Positions 24,574-32,104 of a stretch of DNA of 64,000 nucleotides are shown one piece after another. How positions within the stretch are numbered: the first letter of the stretch is position 1; each line of letters opens with the position of its first letter. A program made the position numbers and the translations under genes. Origin of the DNA: DATARH01 sp036008175 (GTDB taxonomy: Bacteria; Pseudomonadota; Alphaproteobacteria; ATCC43930; CGMCC-115725); the NCBI GenBank assembly GCA_036008175.1, contig DASYOB010000147.1:1-64000 (forward strand), written 5' to 3'. The notes beneath the pieces were generated by a model that saw nothing but the letters and a program-made list of their open reading frames with translations, did not search any database and had not been told where the DNA came from.

Positions 24574-25641
24574 ATGCCCGCTTACAACGTCCTGATCCTG
24601 GGCGCGTCCTACGGTTCGCTCTTGGCGACCAAGCTGCTGTTCGGCGGTCACAAGATCACAATGGTCTGCCTCCCGGCAGAGATCGAGGCTTTCAACGGCG
24701 AGGGCGCTCGCGTGCGCCTGCCGATCCGCGGCCGCAAGGAGCCGGTCGAGCTCGACTCGCGCAAATTGCCGGGCAGCCTGCGCGCCGCCGGACCCGGCGA
24801 CGTCAAGCCGTCCGATTTCGATCTCGTCGCCTTGGCGATGCAGGAGCCGCAATACCGCTCGCCCGGCGTGCGCGAATTGCTCGACGCGGTGGCCAGGAGC
24901 CGGGTGCCGTGCATGTCGATCATGAACATGCCGCCGCTCCCTTATCTGAAACGCATCCCCGGTCTCAACGCCGAGCCGTTGAAGGCCGCCTTCACCGATG
25001 CCAGCGTCTGGGACAATTTCGAGCCCGGCCACCTTACCCTGTGCAGCCCGGACCCGCAGGCGGTCCGCCCGCCGGGAGAGAAGATCAACGTGCTGCAAGT
25101 CACCCTGCCGACCAATTTCAAAGTCGCCCGCTTCGACTCCGACAAGGCGACGGCGATCCTGCGCCAGATGGAAAACGATATCGACGCGGCTCGCTACAAT
25201 CCGGGCGACGGCGAGATCCAGCTGCCGGTGAAGCTTCGGGTGCACGATTCGATTTTCGTGCCGCTCGCCAAATGGGCGATGCTGCTGACCGGCAACTACC
25301 GCTGCGTGACCAAGGACGGGGCGATCGACATCAAAGATGCCGTGCACAGCGATTTGGAGACCTCGCGCTCGGTCTACAACTGGGTGTGCGGAGTCTGCGA
25401 GCGGCTCGGCGCCTCGCCCAACGATCTCGTGCCATTCGAGAAATACGCCGCCGCAGCCAACGATCTGGTGCGGCCATCCTCGGCCGCGCGCGCGCTCAAC
25501 AATGGCGTGCCCAATATCGAGCGGACCGACCGGCTGGTGCAGCTGATCGCGGCGCAATACGGCATGAAGCATCCGGTTGTCGACCAGACCGTCGAGCTCG
25601 TCGATGCGCGGCTGGCGGCCAACCGCAAGAAGGCCGCTTAG
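24574..25641 (+). CDS. Ketopantoate reductase-like (ApbA/PanE superfamily) protein
   Basis: A 355-residue protein opening with a Rossmann motif (NVLILGASYGSLLATKLLFGGHKITMVC) and a central VALAMQEPQYRSPGVRELL segment, resembling ApbA/PanE family NADP-dependent reductases. It is longer than PanE (about 300) and divergent at the C-terminus, so the pantothenate role is doubtful. A strong ribosome binding site (GGAGGAG) precedes the ATG. The gene lies between the SDR and the tandem DUF805 paralogues; no shared pathway is evident. Confidence 0.65.
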   Translation: MPAYNVLILGASYGSLLATKLLFGGHKITMVCLPAEIEAFNGEGARVRLPIRGRKEPVELDSRKLPGSLRAAGPGDVKPSDFDLVALAMQEPQYRSPGVRELLDAVARSRVPCMSIMNMPPLPYLKRIPGLNAEPLKAAFTDASVWDNFEPGHLTLCSPDPQAVRPPGEKINVLQVTLPTNFKVARFDSDKATAILRQMENDIDAARYNPGDGEIQLPVKLRVHDSIFVPLAKWAMLLTGNYRCVTKDGAIDIKDAVHSDLETSRSVYNWVCGVCERLGASPNDLVPFEKYAAAANDLVRPSSAARALNNGVPNIERTDRLVQLIAAQYGMKHPVVDQTVELVDARLAANRKKAA

Positions 25642-25673
25642 CCTTCCCGCTTCTGTAGCGCGACCGGCGGCCG

Positions 25674-26192
25674 ATGAAGGGCAACGTCATCGGTTTCGAC
25701 CCGGACGGCAATACCGGCGCGATCAGCGGTCACGACGGCAAGCGTTACGATTTCGTTCGGCTCGAGTGGCGCGGCCCGAATGCGCCGGAGCGAGGGGCCG
25801 TCGTCGATTTTGTCGCCGCGAACGGGACCGCGACCCAGATCTATCCGGTGGCGCCCCGGTACGATCAGGCCGAGGGGGAGACGGCAAGGGTCATCTACAT
25901 CCTCTATCTTGTCAGTCTGCTGGTCGGCGTAACCAGCATCGTCGGCGTGATCATGGCCTATGTGAACCGGGGCGACGCGCCGGATTGGGTCAGAAGCCAC
26001 TATCGCTTTCAGATCCGCACCTTCTGGATCGGCCTGCTCTACACGGCGCTGAGCCTCCTAACCTTCATCGTCATCATCGGTATTTTCCTCGGCATGTTCG
26101 GCTTCGTCTGGTGGGTCGTGCGCTGCGCCAAAGGTTTGAAGCTGCTCGCGCGCGGCGAGCCATACGAGAACGCCGCCACCTGGCTGTGGTAG
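25674..26192 (+). CDS. Cold-shock-like domain fused to a two-helix membrane domain (tandem paralogue 1)
   Basis: A 172-residue protein. The first 60 residues (MKGNVIGFDPDGNTGAISGH, then DGKRYDFVRLEW and GAVVDFV) match the N-termini of the next two genes and have the look of a small OB-fold/cold-shock-like domain. The C-terminal half has helices IYILYLVSLLVGVTSIVGVI and LLYTALSLLTFIVIIGIFLGMFGFVWWVV with FWIGLLY, as in DUF4870-like membrane proteins. Unlike its neighbours it lacks DUF805. The role is unknown; a membrane-tethered RNA- or DNA-binding module is conceivable. Confidence 0.65.
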   Translation: MKGNVIGFDPDGNTGAISGHDGKRYDFVRLEWRGPNAPERGAVVDFVAANGTATQIYPVAPRYDQAEGETARVIYILYLVSLLVGVTSIVGVIMAYVNRGDAPDWVRSHYRFQIRTFWIGLLYTALSLLTFIVIIGIFLGMFGFVWWVVRCAKGLKLLARGEPYENAATWLW

Positions 26193-26296
26193 CCGCATCT
26201 AGCGCCAATTTCCCTTAGCCGAATTTCGTTGCTTCTTCCGGATGGCGCGAATTTCCGGTTAGAATAAGCTACCAGAAGGCTAGGGGGACGCCGAAA

Positions 26297-26860
26297 ATGA
26301 AGGGAAATGTTATCGGGTTCGATCCGGACACCAATACCGGTGCGATCAGCGGTCACGACGGCAAGCGCTATGACTTCGTAAACGCAGACTGGCATGACCG
26401 GCGCCATCCGGCGCATGGCGACCTTGTCGACTTTGTTGCTGCCGATCAGCGGGCAATCCAGGTTTACCTTATCGAGCAGGAATACGTGCAGCCTTCGCTC
26501 GGCGAGTTTCTCTTCTCGATTCGGGGGCGGATCTCGCGCTCGCAGCTTTGGCTGAAATGGATTCTCCCGGTCACGATCGTCTATGTCGTTCTTTCGCTGA
26601 TTGCCCGGATCGGCGCCGCGAGTGACAGCACGGCCATTGCCCTCGTCGCTTCTTTAATAATGGCGATTTTCGCGCTGTTCACAATCTGGCCGGGTATCGC
26701 GATCAATGTGAAGCGAGCGCACGACCGCGACCGGTCGGGATGGTTCATCCTGCTGTTGTTCGTGCCGATATTGAATATTTGGCCGATGATCGAGCTCTTG
26801 TTCCTGCGCGGCACGATCGGCAGCAACCGTTTCGGACCCGATCCCGTTCCGCCTATTTGA
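26297..26860 (+). CDS. Cold-shock-like domain fused to DUF805 (tandem paralogue 2)
   Basis: A 187-residue protein with the same N-terminal domain as its neighbours (GFDPDTNTGAISGHDGKRYDFV, residues 6-27), then a DUF805 membrane domain: RISRSQLWLKW, four hydrophobic helices, IAINVKRAHDRDRSGWF and the terminal RGTIGSNRFGPDPV. DUF805 proteins are inner-membrane proteins of unknown function, usually without an N-terminal soluble domain. GAAAATGAAGGG at the start gives a modest ribosome binding site. Confidence 0.75.
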   Translation: MKGNVIGFDPDTNTGAISGHDGKRYDFVNADWHDRRHPAHGDLVDFVAADQRAIQVYLIEQEYVQPSLGEFLFSIRGRISRSQLWLKWILPVTIVYVVLSLIARIGAASDSTAIALVASLIMAIFALFTIWPGIAINVKRAHDRDRSGWFILLLFVPILNIWPMIELLFLRGTIGSNRFGPDPVPPI

Positions 26861-26893
26861 GATCCCTCGTTCCCTCGGTTTTGGCAGCCACGA

Positions 26894-27547
26894 ATGAAGG
26901 GAAACATCATCGGCTTCGACCCCGACACCAATACCGGCGCGGTCAATGGCCACGACGGGAAGCGCTATGATTTCGCCACGCTCGACTGGCACAGCCATCA
27001 CCGGCCGAAGCACGGCGATCTGGTCGATTTCGTTCCCGAGGGCCAGCGGGCCACGCAGGTCTATCTGCTGGAGCCGGAATACGTGCGACCGAGCTTTGGC
27101 GAGTTTTATTTCTCGCCTCGGGGACGAATCGGTCGATCGCAATATTGGCTCCGCTTCTTCCTTCCGATGTTCGTGATTGGGATCGTCTTTTCCATCATTG
27201 GCACAGTTGGAGGCGATGGAGCAAAATTATTGGAGAATGTTTGGCAACTCTTGGTCCTGTGGCCAAGTATTGCGATTCTGATTAAGAGAATACACGACCG
27301 CAACAAGTCGGGCGCGCTGGTGTGGGCGCTTTACGGGCCGATGATCCCGGCGGTCGCCCTTACGATCGCGGCGGTGGTCGCGGTTGCCTTGGGGAGCGGC
27401 GACGCGGCCTGGGGCTGGGGGATTGTCGCGGGCATATTCTGGGTCGCCGTACTGGGTGTCGGGATCTGGTTCTTTATCGAGTTCGGCTGCATGCGGGGCA
27501 CCATCGGTGCCAATCGATACGGGCCCGACCCGGTGCCGCCGGCATAA
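26894..27547 (+). CDS. Cold-shock-like domain fused to DUF805 (tandem paralogue 3)
   Basis: A 217-residue paralogue of the preceding gene, 33 bases downstream. N-terminal domain: NIIGFDPDTNTGAVNGHDGKRYDF and HGDLVDFVPEGQRATQVYLLEPEYVRPSFGEFYFS. DUF805 part: GRIGRSQYWLRFFLP, IAILIKRIHDRNKSGALVW and the RGTIGANRYGPDPVPP ending. It is longer than paralogue 2 through extra Gly/Ala/Val-rich helices before the end. The block of three probably arose by duplication. A bidirectional terminator follows at 27555. Confidence 0.75.
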   Translation: MKGNIIGFDPDTNTGAVNGHDGKRYDFATLDWHSHHRPKHGDLVDFVPEGQRATQVYLLEPEYVRPSFGEFYFSPRGRIGRSQYWLRFFLPMFVIGIVFSIIGTVGGDGAKLLENVWQLLVLWPSIAILIKRIHDRNKSGALVWALYGPMIPAVALTIAAVVAVALGSGDAAWGWGIVAGIFWVAVLGVGIWFFIEFGCMRGTIGANRYGPDPVPPA

Positions 27548-27554
27548 CGCCAAC

Positions 27555-27576
27555 GGGCCAGGCTTTCGCCTGGCCC
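27555..27576. terminator. Bidirectional terminator hairpin
   Basis: GGGCCAGG (27555-27562), a 6-base CTTTCG loop and CCTGGCCC (27569-27576) form a perfect 8-bp GC-rich stem between the convergent third DUF805 gene and the DUF2076 gene. No T-tract follows, so efficiency is uncertain. Confidence 0.6.
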
Positions 27577-27603
27577 TCGCAGCTGCTCGCGGAGAGCGGC
27601 AGA

Positions 27604-28428
27604 TCAGCAGGACGGGTCGCCGCCCCCGCCGAAATCGCCACCGCCGGAATCATCACCGCCGCCGCCGCCATAGTCTCCGCCGCCGCCGTAATCGCCACCG
27701 CCGCCGGAATCGGCGCCGCCGCCGGTATAGCCGGAATCACTGCCACCGCCGTAATCGCCGCCGCCGGACCCGCTATCGCCGTAATAATTATTGATGACGG
27801 TCTCGCCGAGGCCAGGACTCATGCCGCCGGTCAGGCTGTTGGCGTAGCCGTGCCCGAACATCGACGAGATGCCCTCGAACAACAAGGCGCCGCCGGCCAC
27901 GCCGGCCGCGGTCGCCGCGGCCGAGCGGAGGAAACCGCCGCCACCGGCGCCGCCGCCCAGCATATTGCCCATTCCACCCATCATGCCGCCGCCGGGCGCA
28001 CCGTAGCCGGGCTGAGCGTATCCCGGCTGCTGGGGATAACCTCCCTGCGGGTAGCCTGCCTGCGGATAGCCGGGCCCCGGCTGCGGAGGCGACGGCGCTA
28101 CCTGCGGGCCGCGGGTCCAGGGACCGGCCGTCGGCGCGGGTGGCGGCGCCGCGGGCTGGTTGCGCCCGAACAGGCCGCCGAGAAAACCGCCGCCGGCGCC
28201 CTGTTTCGCTTCGGCCAGCTGCCTTTCGAGGTCGGCGATCCGGTCCTGGGCGTTGTGGAGGCTCAGATCTTGAATCACCACCGTCTGCACAAGGTAGTAG
28301 GGCATGTCCGGCTGCTGCGCCACGGCCTGGCGAATCAGCGCGTCGGCCTCCGGATCCTTCGGCTGCGTGGCCGCGCTCTTGAGCCGATCGAGCAGGGTGG
28401 TGATCAGATCGCGTTCCTGGGGGGTCAT
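27604..28428 (-). CDS. DUF2076 family protein
   Basis: A 274-residue protein matching DUF2076 by its start, MTPQERDLITTLLDRLKSAA, and the segment MPYYLVQTVVIQDLSLHNAQDRIADLERQLAEAK (coiled-coil-like, residues 40-75). A Pro/Gly/Gln-rich middle with repeated GYPQ units and a Gly/Asp-rich C-terminal tail (GGGDYGGGGD-type repeats) follow. DUF2076 proteins are described as periplasmic ligand-binding sensors, though no signal peptide is visible here; a Cys ends the chain (DPSC). The tail DNA looks repetitive but is in-frame coding. A mobile element sits 118 bases upstream. Confidence 0.82.
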   Translation of the reverse strand: MTPQERDLITTLLDRLKSAATQPKDPEADALIRQAVAQQPDMPYYLVQTVVIQDLSLHNAQDRIADLERQLAEAKQGAGGGFLGGLFGRNQPAAPPPAPTAGPWTRGPQVAPSPPQPGPGYPQAGYPQGGYPQQPGYAQPGYGAPGGGMMGGMGNMLGGGAGGGGFLRSAAATAAGVAGGALLFEGISSMFGHGYANSLTGGMSPGLGETVINNYYGDSGSGGGDYGGGSDSGYTGGGADSGGGGDYGGGGDYGGGGGDDSGGGDFGGGGDPSC

Positions 28429-28538
28429 GAGTACCTTCCAGAAAGGAATGGCTGGCTTCGGATGAAGCCGGCGGCGCTGCCCCGTTCGGCGCGCCGTGGT
28501 AGATGTGGGGAGCGGCTAGCGTCCCTGTCAATGAGGGG

Positions 28539-28546
28539 CGCCAAGG
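28539..28546. repeat. Target-site duplication, left copy (CGCCAAGG)
   Basis: CGCCAAGG directly abuts the left terminus of the 1.4-kb element and recurs exactly at 29970-29977 outside the right terminus. Confidence 0.9.
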
Positions 28547-28637
28547 GGTACTGCCTCAGTTTGAATTTCGGCTTTGGCTGTAATGCCGTCGTTGGCTCAT
28601 ACGCGTGCCAATGGTGAAGATCCGCCGATAGCCGACG
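28547..28637 (+). repeat. Left-end sequence of the cargo element family, copy 2
   Basis: Matches 10539-10629 over 91 bp with about four mismatches, starting from the terminal inverted repeat. Similarity ends at GACG, after which each element has unique cargo. Confidence 0.9.
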
Positions 28638-28669
28638 TTGCATGAAGGAGGTCGCCAATTGAGGCGGCC

Positions 28670-28810
28670 TCAAGCTTCTCGGCTTTTCATCGCACCGGGA
28701 TCAATCGGTGTTTCGACCCAATTAAACCTGCGGCAATCGACACATTCAAAGATGTCCCACCACTTGGCCCGCGGGATCAGGAAGGTGCAGCCGATGACTG
28801 GTCGGCCCAT
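28670..28810 (-). CDS. Possible 46-residue zinc-ribbon-like protein or remnant
   Basis: A frame from an ATG at 28808-28810 to TGA encodes MGRPVIGCTFLIPRAKWWDI followed by FECVDCRRFNWVETPIDPG. The composition is protein-like, with a CxxC pair (CVDC) that could be half a zinc knuckle. The frame stays open upstream of the ATG for about 45 more codons (R/K-rich) to a TAG, without another ATG, so it may be a decayed larger gene. There is no convincing ribosome binding site. It lies inside the 1.4-kb element and is antisense to the methyltransferase leader. Confidence 0.3.
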   Translation of the reverse strand: MGRPVIGCTFLIPRAKWWDIFECVDCRRFNWVETPIDPGAMKSREA

Positions 28811-28963
28811 GACAGCGCGGAGGGAGCCGCGCGCCTTGCGCCGGACCTGCTTGCCGTGCTGCCCTGGTTCCGGGACGAGCTTGCGTCTCGTGTTGATGCT
28901 GATCCTGTTGCTGTCCAGGCGGCGCGGGGTTACCGCTCTGGCACGCAGCTAAAGTGCGAACGG

Positions 28964-29776
28964 ATGGATACGCCTCGCAACCTTCAAGCAGGCGCTTTTG
29001 CGGGAACTGCCGAAGCATATCTTCGCTATCGACCGCCTTATCCCAAGGCACTCTTGGCGAGCCTTGTCGCTCAAGCGCACCTGCCGGGGTCGGCCGTCCT
29101 TCTTGACCTGGCCTGCGGGCCGGGCCGGGTTACGCTGGACATCGCAGCCTCCTTTGAGCATGTGCACGCGATCGACCTTGAAGCCGAGATGATCGAAGCA
29201 GGCCGGCGCGAAGCCGCGCGCCGAGGAGTTCGAAACGTTGAGTGGCGTGTCGGGAGGGCGGAGGAGGCTTCCCTTGCGGCAGGGTCGGTTGACCTCGTCA
29301 CCATAGGCGAAGCTTTCCATCGCCTGGACCAAGTGGCGATCATCGAGAAGGTGCTTGACTGGCTGAAGCCCGGCGGCTCCATCGCCATTCTTGGAACATA
29401 TAGCATCCTCGCCGGTGGCGAGGCGTGGAAGGAGGCGGTGCGAGCGGTGGCCCGGCACTGGATGACGCGAGCATTTCCGGCTGGCTGGGCGGATGCTCGG
29501 GCAGGGGCGGCGGTCGGACCGGATGCATTCAAACGCCTTCTGATCGGCGCAAGCTTCATGGACGTGGAGGTCAGGTCCTTCGCGGAGCCACGTGATTGGA
29601 CGTTCGACGAGATCGTCGGTTATCTGCGATCAACCTCTGTTTGCTCCGAGGGGGCGCTCGGCGATCTGTTTTCGGGCTTCGAAGCGGGCTTGAAGGACGC
29701 GCTCAGACCCGCCGAAGGACACTTGTTCCATGAGCAGCTGCGATGCGGCTTTACGATGGGGCGAAAAGCAGACTGA
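28964..29776 (+). CDS. Class I SAM-dependent methyltransferase (cargo of mobile element)
   Basis: A 270-residue methyltransferase starting MDTPRNLQAGAFAGTAEAYL. Motif I LLDLACGPGRVTLDIA binds SAM, HAIDLEAEMIEAGRR gives the acidic strand-2 end, and SVDLVTIGEAFHRLDQ followed by LKPGGSIAILGTY are the later Methyltransf_11-type motifs. There is no DPPY or NPPY motif, so it is a small-molecule rather than a DNA methyltransferase. A longer frame from 28856 is open, but 28964 is the family-like start. It is the only clear gene of its element; passenger methyltransferases are known in some IS families. Confidence 0.85.
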   Translation: MDTPRNLQAGAFAGTAEAYLRYRPPYPKALLASLVAQAHLPGSAVLLDLACGPGRVTLDIAASFEHVHAIDLEAEMIEAGRREAARRGVRNVEWRVGRAEEASLAAGSVDLVTIGEAFHRLDQVAIIEKVLDWLKPGGSIAILGTYSILAGGEAWKEAVRAVARHWMTRAFPAGWADARAGAAVGPDAFKRLLIGASFMDVEVRSFAEPRDWTFDEIVGYLRSTSVCSEGALGDLFSGFEAGLKDALRPAEGHLFHEQLRCGFTMGRKAD

Positions 29777-29887
29777 TCCACATCCATAGTCGAGCCAGAC
29801 CGGGAAGGAGCCCACGTGAACCGAGCAGGTGGGCGATCAGGATCGCTGCGAAATATAGGCCGGATTGAACAGTGGAATGTCGGCTCC

Positions 29888-29969
29888 GGGGGCAACAGCC
29901 GAAGATCGTTCGCGTCCCACTCTCGGCGGGTCAGCATCCGACAGCGGACATTCAAACTGAGGCACTACC
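29888..29969 (-). repeat. Right-end sequence of the cargo element family, copy 2
   Basis: Matches 15475-15556 with one mismatch over 82 bp; weaker similarity may extend about 15 bases further inward. The outer end carries the terminal inverted repeat. Confidence 0.92.
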
Positions 29970-29977
29970 CGCCAAGG
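29970..29977. repeat. Target-site duplication, right copy (CGCCAAGG)
   Basis: Exact copy of 28539-28546 directly outside the right terminus, 16 bases from the accA stop codon. Confidence 0.9.
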
Positions 29978-29993
29978 ACCGATCCGTGGGGGG

Positions 29994-30950
29994 TCAACCC
30001 GCCAGGTTCGTTCCCATCGCGAGGAATTTGCGCCGTCGCTCGGCCCGCAAACTGTCTCCGTCCCGGCCGAGCAGCGGGCGCAAGGCCACATCGAGCGCGT
30101 CGCCGAGCTGCGCGATCGCCTCTTTCGGCACACGGTGGGCGCCGCCGAGCGGCTCCGGCACAATTCGGTCGATGACTCCGAGCCGCGCCAGGTCCTGCGC
30201 GGTCAGGCGCAAGGCCTCGGCCGCCTCCTGGGCGTGCGCGGCGTCGCGCCACAGGATCGAGGCGCAGCCCTCGGGCGAGATCACCGAATAAATCGCGTGC
30301 TCCAGCATCAGGACCGCGTTGCCGGTGGCCAGCGCGATGGCGCCGCCCGAGCCGCCTTCGCCGATGATCGCCGCCACGACCGGAATCCGGATATCGAGGC
30401 AGGTCTCGATCGCGCGGGCGATCGCCTCGCTCTGGCCGCGCGCCTCGGCATCGACCCCGGGATAGGCGCCGGCGGTATCGACGAGGGTTAAGAGCGGCAG
30501 GCCGAAGCGCTCGGCCAGCCGCATCAGCCGACGCGCCTTGCGGTAGCCCTCCGGGCGCGCCATGCCGAAATTGTGCTTCACCCGCGCGTCGGTATCGGCG
30601 CCCTTCTCGGTGCCGAGCACCATGACGCTGCGCCCGCGGAAGCGGCCGATACCGCCGATGACCGCGGCGTCCTCGCCAAAGACCCGGTCCCCGGCGAGGG
30701 ATACAAACTCGGTGATCAGTCCGGCGATATAGTCGAGGCAATGCGGCCGATCGGGATGGCGCGCCACCAGCACTTTCTGCCAGGGCGTGAGGCGCGCATA
30801 GCTCTGCCGCAACAGGCGGCTGGCCTGAGCTTCGAGCCGCCCGACCTCCTCGGCGATGTTGAGGCCGCTGTCGGACGACAGGTGCCGCAGCTCGGCGATC
30901 TTGCCTTCGAGCTCCGCGATTGGCCGTTCGAAATCGAGAAAATGACGCAT
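29994..30950 (-). CDS. accA: Acetyl-CoA carboxylase carboxyltransferase subunit alpha
   Basis: A 318-residue AccA, the alpha half of the carboxyltransferase that moves the carboxyl group from biotin to acetyl-CoA in fatty acid synthesis. It starts MRHFLDFERPIAELEGKIAEL, typical of the family, followed by RHPDRPHCLDYI, the crotonase-like core (GYRKARRLMRLAERFGLPLLTLVDTAGAYPGVDAEARGQSEAIA) and GEGGSGGAIA for the oxyanion hole. Its ATG overlaps the xerD stop (TAATG), indicating coupling. accD and accBC are not in the window. Confidence 0.95.
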   Translation of the reverse strand: MRHFLDFERPIAELEGKIAELRHLSSDSGLNIAEEVGRLEAQASRLLRQSYARLTPWQKVLVARHPDRPHCLDYIAGLITEFVSLAGDRVFGEDAAVIGGIGRFRGRSVMVLGTEKGADTDARVKHNFGMARPEGYRKARRLMRLAERFGLPLLTLVDTAGAYPGVDAEARGQSEAIARAIETCLDIRIPVVAAIIGEGGSGGAIALATGNAVLMLEHAIYSVISPEGCASILWRDAAHAQEAAEALRLTAQDLARLGVIDRIVPEPLGGAHRVPKEAIAQLGDALDVALRPLLGRDGDSLRAERRRKFLAMGTNLAG

Positions 30951-31858
30951 TATTTCCGCCGGGCGAGCGGGTGCGCGGTCTCGACCAGCCGCCGCAACCG
31001 CTCGCCCTGGACATGGGTATAGATCTGCGTCGTCGCGATATCGGCGTGACCCAGCATCTGCTGCACGCTTCTGAGATCGGCGCCGTGATCGAGCAGGTGG
31101 CTGGCGAAGGCATGCCGCAGCACATGCGGCGAGAGACGCGCCGGGTCGAGGCCGGCGGCGAGCGCCAGCTCCTTCAACAGCTGGCCGCAGCGCTGCCGCG
31201 TCAGGTGCCCCTCGGCGCCGCGCGACGGGAACAGCCAGCGTGAAGGCCGGGTCTTCGGCAACGACCGGCTGCGGTATTCGAGCCAGGCGGCGAGCGCCTG
31301 CCGGGCCGGCGGGCTCAGCGGCACGATCCGCTCCTTGCCGCCCTTGCCGCGCACCAGCATCAAGCGCGGGTCGCGCTGCGCCGCGGCGAGCGGCAGCCCC
31401 ACCAGCTCCGATACCCGCAACCCGCTCGCATAAAGCAGCTCAAGCAAGCAGCGCAGCCGCACCCCTTCTTCGCCGGGCCAGGCGGCGGCCGTCGCGATCA
31501 GCCGCTCGACCTCAGCCTCGCTCAGCACCTTTGGCAGCGGCCGGCCGAGTCGCGGCGAATCGAGCCCGGAGGTGGGGTCATCCGTCCGCGCGCCGTCACT
31601 CAGCAGAAAGCGGTAGAACTGGCGCATCGCCGACAGCCGGCGCGCGAGGGTGCGCGGCGCCAGGTGGCGGGTTGCAGCTGCGGTGAGATAGTCGTGCAGC
31701 GCGGCGCTGTCGGCGGACTCAAGCCCCTGTCCGCGCCCGGCAAGAAACCCGGCCAGATCCAGGAGATCGTTGCGGTAGGCGGCCAAGGTCAACCGCGCCG
31801 CACCGCGCTCCGCCGCCAGCATTTCGAGAAAGGCCCCGAGCCGGCGAGAGACGGGCAT
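30950..31858 (-). CDS. xerD: Tyrosine recombinase XerD
   Basis: A 302-residue site-specific recombinase that with XerC resolves chromosome dimers at dif. The N-terminal SAM-like core-binding domain (AAERGAARLTLAAYRNDLLDLAGFL) precedes the catalytic domain with ASGLRVSELVGL (first Arg), the KGGKERIVPL strand Lys, LSPHVLRHAFASHLL (His and Arg), GHADIATTQIYTHV (His and nucleophile Tyr). The frame is also open from 31888, but 31858 avoids overlap with the small gene upstream. It sits in an operon small membrane gene - xerD - accA. It is a housekeeping recombinase, not linked to the two mobile elements. Confidence 0.92.
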   Translation of the reverse strand: MPVSRRLGAFLEMLAAERGAARLTLAAYRNDLLDLAGFLAGRGQGLESADSAALHDYLTAAATRHLAPRTLARRLSAMRQFYRFLLSDGARTDDPTSGLDSPRLGRPLPKVLSEAEVERLIATAAAWPGEEGVRLRCLLELLYASGLRVSELVGLPLAAAQRDPRLMLVRGKGGKERIVPLSPPARQALAAWLEYRSRSLPKTRPSRWLFPSRGAEGHLTRQRCGQLLKELALAAGLDPARLSPHVLRHAFASHLLDHGADLRSVQQMLGHADIATTQIYTHVQGERLRRLVETAHPLARRK

Positions 31859-31868
31859 GGGCGGCCGT

Positions 31869-32009
31869 TCACTTCGGGAAGCGCGCATCGGGCAGCACTT
31901 TTTCGACCGGCGCCCGCTGCGCCGGAAAATCCGAATAAGCCAGAAACAGGCAGCCCACGACGATCACCAGGGCGATGACGATTCCGAGAAGCAAGGTCAC
32001 CTTTCCCAT
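31869..32009 (-). CDS. 46-residue single-span membrane protein
   Basis: A short frame from ATG 32007-32009 to TGA 31869-31871 encodes MGKVTLLLGIVIALVIVVGC followed by LFLAYSDFPAQRAPVEKVLPDARFPK. One N-terminal helix anchors a short periplasmic tail rich in Pro. It lies 10 bases ahead of xerD on the same strand and directly opposite the aroK promoter side. A short membrane protein at this place beside xerD/aroK is common in Rhodospirillales as far as I recall. The role is unknown. Confidence 0.6.
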   Translation of the reverse strand: MGKVTLLLGIVIALVIVVGCLFLAYSDFPAQRAPVEKVLPDARFPK

Positions 32010-32104
32010 CCGCGACTCGCAATTCACCCGCCGGCCCGACAGCAGCGCCGATTGGCGAAGAGGCCGCGCGATATGCTAGTACCCTCCGCAGCGGCCGCGC
32101 GAAA

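Larger units (their letters stand above)
28547..29969. mobile_element. 1.4-kb transposase-less cargo element with methyltransferase
   Basis: The element has the same terminal inverted repeat as the 5.0-kb element (GGTA, one variable base, TGCCTCAGTTTGAAT), the same 91-bp left and 82-bp right ends, and its own perfect 8-bp target duplication. It contains a single clear gene, a SAM-dependent methyltransferase, and a possible 46-residue ORF on the other strand. No transposase is encoded. It is inserted 16 bases past the accA stop (counting the duplication), between accA and the DUF2076 gene. Confidence 0.88.

Noticed and set aside
27640..27790. Tandem-repeat-like DNA (GCCGCCGCC and CCACCGCC runs), considered as a satellite or CRISPR-like array
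   Set aside because: It encodes the Gly/Asp-rich tail of the DUF2076 protein in an intact frame; units are short, uneven and without spacers.
28964..29776. The element-borne methyltransferase as part of a restriction-modification or phage-defence system
   Set aside because: The motifs are those of small-molecule class I methyltransferases; there is no DPPY/NPPY motif and no nuclease or specificity gene beside it.
30950..31858. XerD as the recombinase that moves the nearby 1.4-kb element
   Set aside because: The element has inverted ends and 8-bp target duplications, which tyrosine recombinases do not make; XerD is in a conserved housekeeping operon.
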